A DNA stretch of 14,522 nt from VRUE01 sp047519745 (lineage in GTDB: Bacteria > Actinomycetota > Thermoleophilia > Solirubrobacterales > 70-9): the NCBI GenBank assembly GCA_047519745.1, contig JAPVSJ010000040.1, positions 1 through 14,522 of the forward strand, in the 5' to 3' direction. Within the stretch, counting starts at the first letter, position 1; each line of letters begins with the position of its first letter. Shown here one piece after another: positions 1 through 6,203 of the stretch. A program made the position numbers and the translations under genes. Below the pieces are notes generated by a model. That model worked only from the letters and a program-made list of their open reading frames with translations, did no database searches and was not told the DNA's origin.

Positions 1-1253
1 ACCAGGCGCTGGATCTCGGAGGTGCCCTCGAAGATCGTGTAGATCTTGGCGTCGCGGTGCATCCGCTCGACCGGGAACTCGCGGGTGTAGCCGTTGCCGC
101 CGAGGATCTGGATCGCCCGCTCGGTCGCCCAGACGGCGACCTCGCCCGCCTTCAGCTTCGACATCGAGCCCTCGGCGTTCTCGAACTTCTGGCCGGTGCG
201 GCCCATCCAGGCGGCGCGCCAGACGAGCAGGCGGGCGGCGTCGATCTCCATCTTCATATCGGCGAGGGCGAAGGCGATCGACTGGTTCTCGATGATCGCC
301 TTGCCGAACTGCCGGCGCTCTTTGGCGTACTCGAGCGAGTACTCGTAGGCGGCGCGGGCGATGCCGATCGCCTGCGCGCCGACGGTCGGCCGGCTCGCCT
401 CGAAGGTCTGCATCGCCGCCTGCGACTTGGAGCTCTTGCCCTCGCGGACACGGGCGAGGCGCTCGTCGAGCTTCTCTTTGCCGCCGAGCAGACAAGAGCC
501 GGGGATACGGCAGTCGTCGAGGTGGACGTCGGCGGTGTGGGAGGCGCGCAGGCCGTGCTTCTTGACCTTGGCGCCCTGCTCGCAGCCCTTCGTGCCGGGC
601 GGGATGACAAAGGCGGCGTGGCCGCGCGAGCGCAGCTCGCGGTCGACCGAGGCGATCACGACGTGGACACCGGCGATGCCGCCGTTGGTCGCCCAGGCCT
701 TCTGCCCGTTCAGCACCCACTCGTCGGTCGCCTCGTCGTACTTGGCGGTGGTGCGGATCGCCGCCACGTCGGAGCCGGCGTCGGGCTCCGAGGAGCAGAA
801 CGCGGCCACCTTGGGGTCGTCCTCGGTGCCGAAGCACTGCGGGATCCACTCGCCCATCTGCTCCGGGGTTCCCTGCCCGAAGATCGCGGCGACGGCCAGC
901 GAGGTGCCCATGATCGCCATGCCGATGCCGGCGTCGCCCCAGAAGAGCTCCTCGTTGGCGATCGGCATGGTCAGGCCGGTCTCGTCGGCGAAGAACTGGC
1001 CCAGTGCTTCGAAGCCGTAGAGGCCGATCTTGGCGGCCTCCTGGATCACCGGCCAGGGCGTCTCCTCGCGCTCGTCCCATTCGGCCGCCGCCGGGCGCAC
1101 TACGCCCTCGGCGAAGCCGTGGACCCAGTCGCGGATGTCCTGCTGGTCCTGGTTCAGCTCGAGCGTGAACTTGGGGCCCTCGGCCCCGGCGTCACCTGCC
1201 GCCGCGTCCGCCGCCACCTGCTCTGCCTCTGCCACCGCTGAAGAATCGCTCAT
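1..1253 (-). CDS. Acyl-CoA dehydrogenase (3' end cut by window)
   Basis: This is a flavin-dependent acyl-CoA dehydrogenase that would introduce the alpha-beta double bond into an acyl-CoA, passing electrons to electron-transfer flavoprotein. The ATG at 1253 opens a frame running off the left edge, giving 417 full residues. Seen: an acidic, Ala-rich N-terminal tail (1-27); an alpha-helical N-domain; the flavin/substrate motif FCSSEPDAGSD (152-162); the C-terminal helical bundle with YAKERRQFGKAI (309-320); ILGGNGYTREFPVERMHRDAKI; and IYTIFEGTSEIQ, whose Glu409 matches the catalytic base of MCAD-type enzymes. Between PGSCLLGG (251-258) and SRPTVGAQ (287-294) there is a charged loop longer than in short-chain enzymes. 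From memory, this loop occurs in a subgroup of actinobacterial homologues. Chain-length preference cannot be told. Only a few C-terminal residues should be missing. It lies 30 bp downstream of the Cys-rich gene on the same strand and has its own candidate promoter. Confidence 0.95.
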   Translation of the reverse strand, partial: MSDSSAVAEAEQVAADAAAGDAGAEGPKFTLELNQDQQDIRDWVHGFAEGVVRPAAAEWDEREETPWPVIQEAAKIGLYGFEALGQFFADETGLTMPIANEELFWGDAGIGMAIMGTSLAVAAIFGQGTPEQMGEWIPQCFGTEDDPKVAAFCSSEPDAGSDVAAIRTTAKYDEATDEWVLNGQKAWATNGGIAGVHVVIASVDRELRSRGHAAFVIPPGTKGCEQGAKVKKHGLRASHTADVHLDDCRIPGSCLLGGKEKLDERLARVREGKSSKSQAAMQTFEASRPTVGAQAIGIARAAYEYSLEYAKERRQFGKAIIENQSIAFALADMKMEIDAARLLVWRAAWMGRTGQKFENAEGSMSKLKAGEVAVWATERAIQILGGNGYTREFPVERMHRDAKIYTIFEGTSEIQRL

Positions 1254-1260
1254 GCCACAA

Positions 1261-1266
1261 AGCCTA
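1261..1266 (-). promoter_or_regulatory. Candidate -10 (TAGGCT) for a leaderless acyl-CoA dehydrogenase mRNA
   Basis: The minus strand reads TAGGCT, then seven bases, then the ATG at 1253. This TANNNT placement puts the transcript start on or next to the start codon, as in actinobacterial leaderless genes. No Shine-Dalgarno is present. A TTGACA (plus-strand 1277-1282) lies only 10 bp further upstream, too close to be its -35. Confidence 0.4.
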
Positions 1267-1279
1267 CACGGAACCGTGT
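1266..1279. promoter_or_regulatory. Palindromic operator candidate before acyl-CoA dehydrogenase
   Basis: A perfect inverted repeat with 6-bp arms around a 2-bp centre (ACACGG-AA-CCGTGT on the plus strand) sits in the 30-bp gap between the Cys-rich gene and the acyl-CoA dehydrogenase. Its left end shares one base with the candidate -10, so a bound protein would block RNA polymerase. The 2-nt centre is too small for an RNA hairpin loop and no T-run follows, so an operator (for example for a TetR-type regulator of acyl-CoA metabolism) is likelier than a terminator. The regulator is not identifiable here. Confidence 0.4.
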
Positions 1280-1283
1280 CAAA

Positions 1284-1679
1284 TTAGATGCCTGGGGGCT
1301 CGGATGCAAGATCGCGCAGATCGAACGCCCGCAGGCCCTCGGGGCCGCCGTCGGTGCAGTCGAAGAAGCGACGGTTCACACAGTCGTACTCGGGCCCCGC
1401 GCCCGGATATGCACGCTCGACCGAGAATGGGCAATGGGGCAGCGCCGTACCGGTCATCTTGACGCCGCCGAAGCCTCCCGGCTGTCGGAGCGCGTCGAGT
1501 TCGATCTTGGCCGCAAAGACCTCCTGCATGCAGCCGACGTACTGTGTGCCCGTGAGGGTGTCGACGTAGCTGTAGAGGAAACGGCAACCGAGCTCGACAC
1601 AGCTGCGCGGCTCGACCATCTTGTCGCAGAAAGAACGGCACTGGCGACACTCACCGGTCTTCTGGCGCGTAGCGGGCAT
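1284..1679 (-). CDS. Small nine-cysteine protein, function unknown
   Basis: I do not recognise this 131-residue protein. It has nine cysteines (11, 14, 18, 27, 32, 50, 83, 100, 108), the first three as CxxCxxxC. It also has the aromatic-rich stretch CRFLYSYVDTLTGTQYVGC (32-50) and the segment LPHCPFS (80-86). The regular cysteine spacing and absence of a signal peptide or membrane segment suggest a cytoplasmic Zn- or Fe-S-binding protein, which is inference. I chose ATG 1679 over TTG 1685 because TAGACT lies exactly six bases before it, implying a leaderless mRNA. No Shine-Dalgarno is visible. The gene lies between dnaE and an acyl-CoA dehydrogenase, all on the minus strand, 110 bp after dnaE. 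Reality as a gene is supported by the coherent, Cys-rich composition and snug fit between neighbours. Confidence 0.75.
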   Translation of the reverse strand: MPATRQKTGECRQCRSFCDKMVEPRSCVELGCRFLYSYVDTLTGTQYVGCMQEVFAAKIELDALRQPGGFGGVKMTGTALPHCPFSVERAYPGAGPEYDCVNRRFFDCTDGGPEGLRAFDLRDLASEPPGI

Positions 1680-1685
1680 TGCCAA

Positions 1686-1691
1686 AGTCTA
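1686..1691 (-). promoter_or_regulatory. Candidate -10 (TAGACT) for leaderless Cys-rich gene
   Basis: The minus strand reads TAGACT-TTGGCA-ATG. The hexamer is six bases before ATG 1679, which puts the transcription start on the A of the ATG. This placement decided the start codon. The -35 area overlaps the left arm of the inverted repeat at 1700-1801 and has no good consensus. Confidence 0.45.
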
Positions 1692-1699
1692 GGGACTGA

Positions 1700-1801
1700 C
1701 TGGGCGCGTGAGACCAAGCAGATCGGCGGACGCAGGGAGCGTGGCGTGCTCTGCACGCGAGCGACCGAGGACGCCGAGATGCGCCGGTCTCACGCGGCCA
1801 G
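1700..1801. repeat. Long inverted repeat / stem-loop at the 3' end of dnaE
   Basis: Arms 1700-1715 and 1786-1801 are reverse complements at 15 of 16 positions; the only mismatch is 1704 with 1797. Two further pairings are nested inside: 1723-1728 with 1772-1777 (6 bp), and 1744-1749 with 1753-1758 (GCGTGC-TCT-GCACGC, 3-base loop). The dnaE stop codon (1790-1792) lies in one arm. On the dnaE transcript this would fold into a long branched hairpin. No U-tract follows, so it is not a classical intrinsic terminator. It may protect the mRNA 3' end, assist factor-dependent termination, act as an operator for the next gene, or be a small palindromic repeat element. Confidence 0.55.
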
Positions 1802-4800
1802 GACGTGGTCCAGCTCCGCCAGCAGCTTGCTCGAGTGACGAACCCTGAACTCCTCGCCGAGCTTCCACTCGCGGGCCGTGCCGTCCTCGCCGGGGACTGC
1901 GAGGAAAACCTCGGCGTCGCCTCTGTGGCCCTCGAAAATCGTCTTCAGTTCCTCGATCAGATGCGGGTTGCCGAGGCTCGCGGGGGCGATCGTCAGTCGC
2001 AGCGGGGCCGCCGGGGCGCTCGCCGCGGCGGTCGCGCGGGCCATCTCCTCCCCGTCGGGTTCGAAGCGCTCCGCCTCCTGCACGACGAGCTTCGTCTCAC
2101 CGCGGTCCTTATGGTCGATCCGGCCACGGACGAGGACGACGGCGTCCGTCTCGATCGCACCTGCGCTCTCGGCCTGGTCGGCCTTGAAGACCAGCATCTC
2201 GACCTGCCCTTCGATGTCGTCGAGCGTCGCGAACATCATTTGGCTGCCGCTCTTGGTGCGGATCTTCTTGCTCTCGGCGACGATGCCGCCGACGGTGACC
2301 CATGCCCCGTCGGGCTTGCTCGCCAGGTCCGCCAAGCCGCAGTCGACGCGAGCGCGCAGCGCCTCGCGCACTTCCGAGAGGGGATGCGAGGAGAGATAGG
2401 TGCCGAGCGTCTCCTTCTCCAGCGCCAGCAGCTCGCGGCGCTCGAACTCGGCGGCTGAGATCGGTGGTCGGTGGTGGGAGCTCGAGGCGCTCCCCTCTCC
2501 CCCGCCCGCGTCCGCGTCGCCGAAGTCGAAGATCGAGCCCTGGCCGAGCTGGGCGTCCTCCTGGGCTTTCTGTCCGGCCGACTGTGCCGCCGGCAGAGCC
2601 TCGAGCATGCCTTTGCGGGTCGCGCCGGTCGAGTCCAGGGCGCCGCACTTGATCAGGCATTCGATCGCCCGTTTGTTTACCGCCCGCGAGTCGACCCGCT
2701 CGCAGAAGTCCCAGATCGACTCGATCCGGGCGTCCTCGCGGGCGTGCAGGATCGCCTCGACCGCCGCGTGGCCGACGTTCTTCACCGCGTCGAGGCCAAA
2801 GCGGATCGCCTTCTCGGAGACGACGAAGCTGTGGTCGGAGGAGTTGACGTCGGGCGGCAGCACGTCGATCCCCATCTCCGCGCAGCGGTTGACGAAGAAC
2901 GGCACCTTGTCTTTGGTGTTCATCACCGATGAGATCACGGCCGCCATGTACTCGGCCGGGTAGTTGGCCTTGAGATAGGCGGTTCGGTATGAGATCAGCC
3001 CGTAGCAGGCGGCGTGGGACTTGTTGAAGGAGTAGTCGGCCGCCGCTTCGTTCAGCTTCCAGAGATCTTTGGCGACAGCCGTGGCGGTCCCGGATTCGTC
3101 CAGGCCCTGCATGAATTTGTCCTTCATCGTCGCCATCAGGTCGCGCTTCTTCTTGCCGATCGCCTTGCGCAAGTCGTCCGCCTCGGCGCCCGAGAAGCCG
3201 GCCATCGAGCGGGCGATCTCCATCAGCTGCTCCTGATAGATGACGCAGCCGTGGGTCTCCTCGGTGATCGCCCGCAATCGCGGGTCGGGATAGCGCACCG
3301 TCGAGGGGTCCCGCTTGCCCTTCGCGTACGCGGGGATGTAGGCCATCGCCCCGGGTCGGTAGAGGGCGCCGAGGGCGACGATGTCGGCGAACTCGGTCGG
3401 CCCGACCTTGCGCAGCGCGTCCCGCATCCCCTCCGACTCGAACTGGAAGACGCCGGTCGAGTCGCCCGCGGCGAGCATCGCGTAGGTCTTCGCGTCGTCG
3501 ATCGGGATCTTCTCCATGTCGACCCGCTCGCCGCGTGAGCGCTCGATGATCTCGATCGCGTCCTCGATCACGTCGAGGTTGCGCAGGCCGAGGAAATCCA
3601 TCTTGAGCAGGCCCATCTCCTCGATCGGTCCCATCGAGTACTGGGTGACGATCTTGTACTGGCGCTCCGGCTTGCCTGAGCCATTCCCGTCCCCGCCGGC
3701 GGCGGGCGCGTTGCGGTCCTCGGCCAGCTGCAGCGGCACGACCTCGTGCAGCGGCCGGTCGGCGATCACCACCGCGGCGGCGTGGATCGAGTTGTTGCGG
3801 ATGATCCCCTCGAGCCCCCGGGCGACGTCGATGATCTTTTTTGCGTCGGGCTCGGCGTCGTAGGTCTGTTTCAATTCCTGACCCGCCTTCAGGCATTCCT
3901 CGAAGGAGGGGCTGCGGCCCATGATCGGCTCCGGAATCTGCTTGGCGAGACGATCGCCGCTGCCGTAGTCGAAGCCGAGCACCCGCGCCGCGTCGCGGGT
4001 CGCCGCCCGCGGCGCCATCTTGCCGAAGGTGATGATCTGGGCGACCGACTCGCGGCCGTACTTGTCGCCGACGTAGCGGATCATCCGCTCGCGCCCGCGC
4101 ACCGAGAAGTCGATGTCGATGTCCGGCATCGATTTGCGCCCGGGGTTGAGGAAGCGCTCGAAGATCAGGCCCTCGGCGAGCGGATCGAGGTCGGTGATCC
4201 TGAGCACGTAGGAGACGATCGAGCCCGCGGCCGAGCCGCGGCCGGGGCCGACGGCGACGCCGTTCTCCTTGGCGTAGCGGACGAAGTCCCAGACGATCAG
4301 GAAGTAGGAGGAGAAGCCCATCTCCTCGATCACGCCGAGCTCGAACTCCATCCGCTCGACCGCCTCGGCCGGCGCCGGGTCGCCGTAGCGGGCCCGCAGG
4401 CCCTCGCCGGCGATCCGCCGCAGCATCGCCTCGGGCTCCTCGCCGTCCTCGGTCGGGTAGCGGGGCAGCAGCAGGCTGCCCAGCTCGATGTCCAGCGAGC
4501 AGCGCTCGGCGATCTCCAGCGTCGTCGGGATCGCCTCCGGCCACTCGGCGAAGGACTCGCCCATCTCCTCGTTGCTCTTGAGGAAGAACTCGTTGGTGTC
4601 GAAGCTCATCTTCGGCGCCTCGAGCGTCGATTTGGTCTGCACGCAGAGCAGCGCCGCGTGGTTGTCGAAGTCCTCGCGCCGCAGGTAATGGACGTCGGCG
4701 GTGCCGACCAGCGGCCGGCCCAGCTCGCGGGCGAAGCGGACGATTCCCTGGTTGGCCTTCTCCTGCTCCTCGATGCCGTTTTTCTGCACCTCGAAGTAGA

Positions 4801-5317
4801 CCTGCTCGGGGCCAAAGGCCTGAATCAGGTCATCGAGGTGGGCGCGGGCGTCGTCGGCGCGCTCTTCGACCAGGCGGCGACAGAAGCGCGACTGCAAGCA
4901 CCCGGTGAGCACGATCACGCCCTCCGCGTGGGCCGCGAGCATCTCCATGTCGACGTTGGCCTTGCCGCGCGAGAAGCCCTGCAGAAAGCCGGCCGAGGTG
5001 AGCTTGACCAGGTTGGCGAAGCCGGCGTCGTTCTCGGCCAGCAGGGTGAGGTGGTTGCGCTCGTACTTGGGCTTCTCCTTGATCGTCTTGACGTCGTCGA
5101 CGAAGTAGGCCTCGAGGCCTGCGATCGGCTTGATCCCGTGCTTGCGGCAGGCCTTGTAGAGATCGACGGCGCCGTTCATCACGCCGTGGTCGGTCAGCCC
5201 GAGTGCCGGCTGCCCCAGCTCCGCCGCCCGCGCCGCCATCGCGTCGATCTTGCAGGCGCCGTCGAGCAGCGAGTACTCGCTGTGGGCATGCAGATGGACG
5301 GCGGCGGTTGAGCTCAC
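1790..5317 (-). CDS. dnaE: DNA polymerase III alpha subunit, DnaE1 type
   Basis: Replicative DNA polymerase catalytic subunit, 1175 residues, close to the roughly 1180 of mycobacterial DnaE1. The PHP domain (about 5-280) keeps the full candidate metal set: His8, His10, Asp19, His44, Glu69, His89, Cys140, Asp208 and His210. This matches polymerases with built-in 3'-5' proofreading. The polymerase core carries GPGRGSAAGS (357-366), catalytic aspartates in PDIDIDF (398-404) and Asp574 in KMDFLGLR. A short Gly/Ala-rich insert lies at about 537-549. QGSIF (926-930), in a low-complexity linker, resembles a sliding-clamp-binding motif. An OB-fold follows (about 1005-1080), then a C-terminal domain. 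The GTG at 5317 must be the start: the frame is closed by TGA at 5332-5330 and no other start lies between. There is no Shine-Dalgarno. It is transcribed divergently from the response regulator, 131 bp away. Confidence 0.98.
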   Translation of the reverse strand: MSSTAAVHLHAHSEYSLLDGACKIDAMAARAAELGQPALGLTDHGVMNGAVDLYKACRKHGIKPIAGLEAYFVDDVKTIKEKPKYERNHLTLLAENDAGFANLVKLTSAGFLQGFSRGKANVDMEMLAAHAEGVIVLTGCLQSRFCRRLVEERADDARAHLDDLIQAFGPEQVYFEVQKNGIEEQEKANQGIVRFARELGRPLVGTADVHYLRREDFDNHAALLCVQTKSTLEAPKMSFDTNEFFLKSNEEMGESFAEWPEAIPTTLEIAERCSLDIELGSLLLPRYPTEDGEEPEAMLRRIAGEGLRARYGDPAPAEAVERMEFELGVIEEMGFSSYFLIVWDFVRYAKENGVAVGPGRGSAAGSIVSYVLRITDLDPLAEGLIFERFLNPGRKSMPDIDIDFSVRGRERMIRYVGDKYGRESVAQIITFGKMAPRAATRDAARVLGFDYGSGDRLAKQIPEPIMGRSPSFEECLKAGQELKQTYDAEPDAKKIIDVARGLEGIIRNNSIHAAAVVIADRPLHEVVPLQLAEDRNAPAAGGDGNGSGKPERQYKIVTQYSMGPIEEMGLLKMDFLGLRNLDVIEDAIEIIERSRGERVDMEKIPIDDAKTYAMLAAGDSTGVFQFESEGMRDALRKVGPTEFADIVALGALYRPGAMAYIPAYAKGKRDPSTVRYPDPRLRAITEETHGCVIYQEQLMEIARSMAGFSGAEADDLRKAIGKKKRDLMATMKDKFMQGLDESGTATAVAKDLWKLNEAAADYSFNKSHAACYGLISYRTAYLKANYPAEYMAAVISSVMNTKDKVPFFVNRCAEMGIDVLPPDVNSSDHSFVVSEKAIRFGLDAVKNVGHAAVEAILHAREDARIESIWDFCERVDSRAVNKRAIECLIKCGALDSTGATRKGMLEALPAAQSAGQKAQEDAQLGQGSIFDFGDADAGGGEGSASSSHHRPPISAAEFERRELLALEKETLGTYLSSHPLSEVREALRARVDCGLADLASKPDGAWVTVGGIVAESKKIRTKSGSQMMFATLDDIEGQVEMLVFKADQAESAGAIETDAVVLVRGRIDHKDRGETKLVVQEAERFEPDGEEMARATAAASAPAAPLRLTIAPASLGNPHLIEELKTIFEGHRGDAEVFLAVPGEDGTAREWKLGEEFRVRHSSKLLAELDHVLAA

Positions 5318-5392
5318 GACTACGGCCGATCATGGCAAGCGAGGCAGATGCCAAGTGCGCCTGAACAAGCGCCTTCCCCGCTATCTCCGTGC

Positions 5393-5408
5393 CTAAATTC
5401 GCACTAAA
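5393..5408 (-). promoter_or_regulatory. Direct-repeat box TTTAG-N6-TTTAG, candidate response-regulator site
   Basis: The minus strand reads TTTAG, six bases, TTTAG (CTAAA at 5393-5397 and 5404-5408 on the plus strand), an exact 11-bp period. That is the usual geometry for a head-to-tail OmpR/PhoB-class dimer. The same TTTAG-N6-TTTAG pattern recurs at 7565-7580, at the other end of this two-component operon, and I saw no other copy in the window. It lies 28 bp upstream of the regulator's candidate -10 and 75 bp upstream of dnaE, so it could autoregulate the operon or affect dnaE. Confidence 0.5.
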
Positions 5409-5436
5409 AGCCGAGAGGAACGTGTCGGAGCCGGGC

Positions 5437-5442
5437 TAACAT
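5437..5442 (+). promoter_or_regulatory. Candidate -10 (TAACAT) for leaderless response regulator
   Basis: TAACAT is followed by six bases and then the GTG at 5449, so transcription would start on the first base of the start codon. No Shine-Dalgarno is well placed (GGAG at 5427-5430 is too distant) and no good -35 is seen, which fits activator-dependent transcription. Confidence 0.5.
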
Positions 5443-5448
5443 CGCAAC

Positions 5449-6144
5449 GTGCTTGCAAATGAGACCGATCTGCAAGGGGGGCGCGTCCTCGTCGTCGAGG
5501 ACGACCAGGAGATCGCCGACGTGCTGAGGCGGTCGTTGCGCAACGAGGGCTATGAGGTGCGTACGTCCGGCGACGGCGTCGATGCGCTCGATGTCGCCGC
5601 CGGCTTCGTGCCCGACCTCGTCGTCCTCGACCTCGGCCTGCCGCGGATGGACGGGGTCGAGGTCTGCCGCCGGCTGCGCGCCGACAGCGACGTGCCGATC
5701 CTGATGCTGACCGCGCGGGCCGAGACCGAGGACCGGGTCGGCGGTCTCGACAGCGGCGCCGACGACTACCTGGTCAAGCCCTTCGAGCGCAAGGAGCTGC
5801 TCGCCCGGATCCGCGCCCTGCTGCGCCGCCGGCCGCCGCGCGGCTCGGCCTCGCTTCAGGTCGGCGACCTCAGCCTCAACCCGGATACTCGCGAGGTGAG
5901 GCGCGGCGAGCGCGAGATCGAGCTGACCAACCGCGAGTTCGAGCTGCTCGAATACCTGATGCACAACGAGCGCCTCGTCGTCTCGCGCGAGCGCCTGCTC
6001 GACGAGGTCTGGGGCTATGACCCGATGGCGGCGACCAACACGATCGACGTCTTCATCTCCAATCTGCGGCGCAAGCTCGAGGCGGGTGAGGAGACACGGC
6101 TTCTGCACACCAAACGCGGCGCCGGCTACGTGCTCAAGGGCTAG
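5449..6144 (+). CDS. OmpR/PhoB-family DNA-binding response regulator
   Basis: Two-component response regulator of 231 residues. The receiver domain (about 11-125) has the acidic pocket Glu17-Asp18-Asp19, phosphoacceptor Asp61 in VVLDLGLPRMDG, Thr88 and Lys110 in YLVKPF; all are intact. A short linker leads to a winged-helix DNA-binding domain (about 135-231), with the typical LTNREFELLEYL and TIDVFISNLRRKL segments and ending in GAGYVLKG. This resembles MprA/PhoP-like regulators of actinobacteria, but the stimulus and targets cannot be named. The GTG at 5449 is the only plausible start before the receiver fold and is preceded by TAACAT at leaderless spacing. The histidine kinase follows directly, and the two almost certainly form one signalling pair. 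The direct-repeat box at 5393-5408 is a candidate autoregulatory site. Confidence 0.96.
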   Translation: MLANETDLQGGRVLVVEDDQEIADVLRRSLRNEGYEVRTSGDGVDALDVAAGFVPDLVVLDLGLPRMDGVEVCRRLRADSDVPILMLTARAETEDRVGGLDSGADDYLVKPFERKELLARIRALLRRRPPRGSASLQVGDLSLNPDTREVRRGEREIELTNREFELLEYLMHNERLVVSRERLLDEVWGYDPMAATNTIDVFISNLRRKLEAGEETRLLHTKRGAGYVLKG

Positions 6145-6203
6145 CGGCACTGCGACCGGGCAACTGGCCGGTCCGCTGGCGCCTCGCCGGGGTATCCGCC
6201 GGG

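Larger units (their letters stand above)
5318..5448. other. Divergent dnaE / response-regulator intergenic region
   Basis: This 131-bp region is the longest gap between genes. It holds the TTTAG-N6-TTTAG box (5393-5408) and the candidate regulator -10 (5437-5442). I cannot place a convincing dnaE promoter: no well-spaced -35/-10 pair reads toward the GTG at 5317, and there is no Shine-Dalgarno. No small ORF or hairpin of note is seen. Confidence 0.7.

Noticed and set aside
1277..1282. TTGACA (minus strand) as a -35 box for the acyl-CoA dehydrogenase
   Set aside because: It is a perfect hexamer, but only 10 bp from the candidate -10, and no other -10 lies at 16-18 bp. Half of it overlaps the palindrome.
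1744..1758. GCGTGC-TCT-GCACGC hairpin as a stand-alone dnaE terminator
   Set aside because: It has only 6 bp of stem and no T-run on either strand; it is better viewed as the tip of the larger inverted repeat.
2109..4544. Minus-strand open frame of 811 codons inside dnaE
   Set aside because: It overlaps dnaE in another frame and is extremely Arg/Gly/Asp-rich, without motifs. It is a composition artefact.
3746..5311. Plus-strand frame of 521 codons antisense to dnaE, and similar long frames at 57-1241, 6315-7463 (minus) and 7744-9201
   Set aside because: Each is antisense to a gene with complete catalytic motifs, and none shows recognisable protein features or its own start signals.
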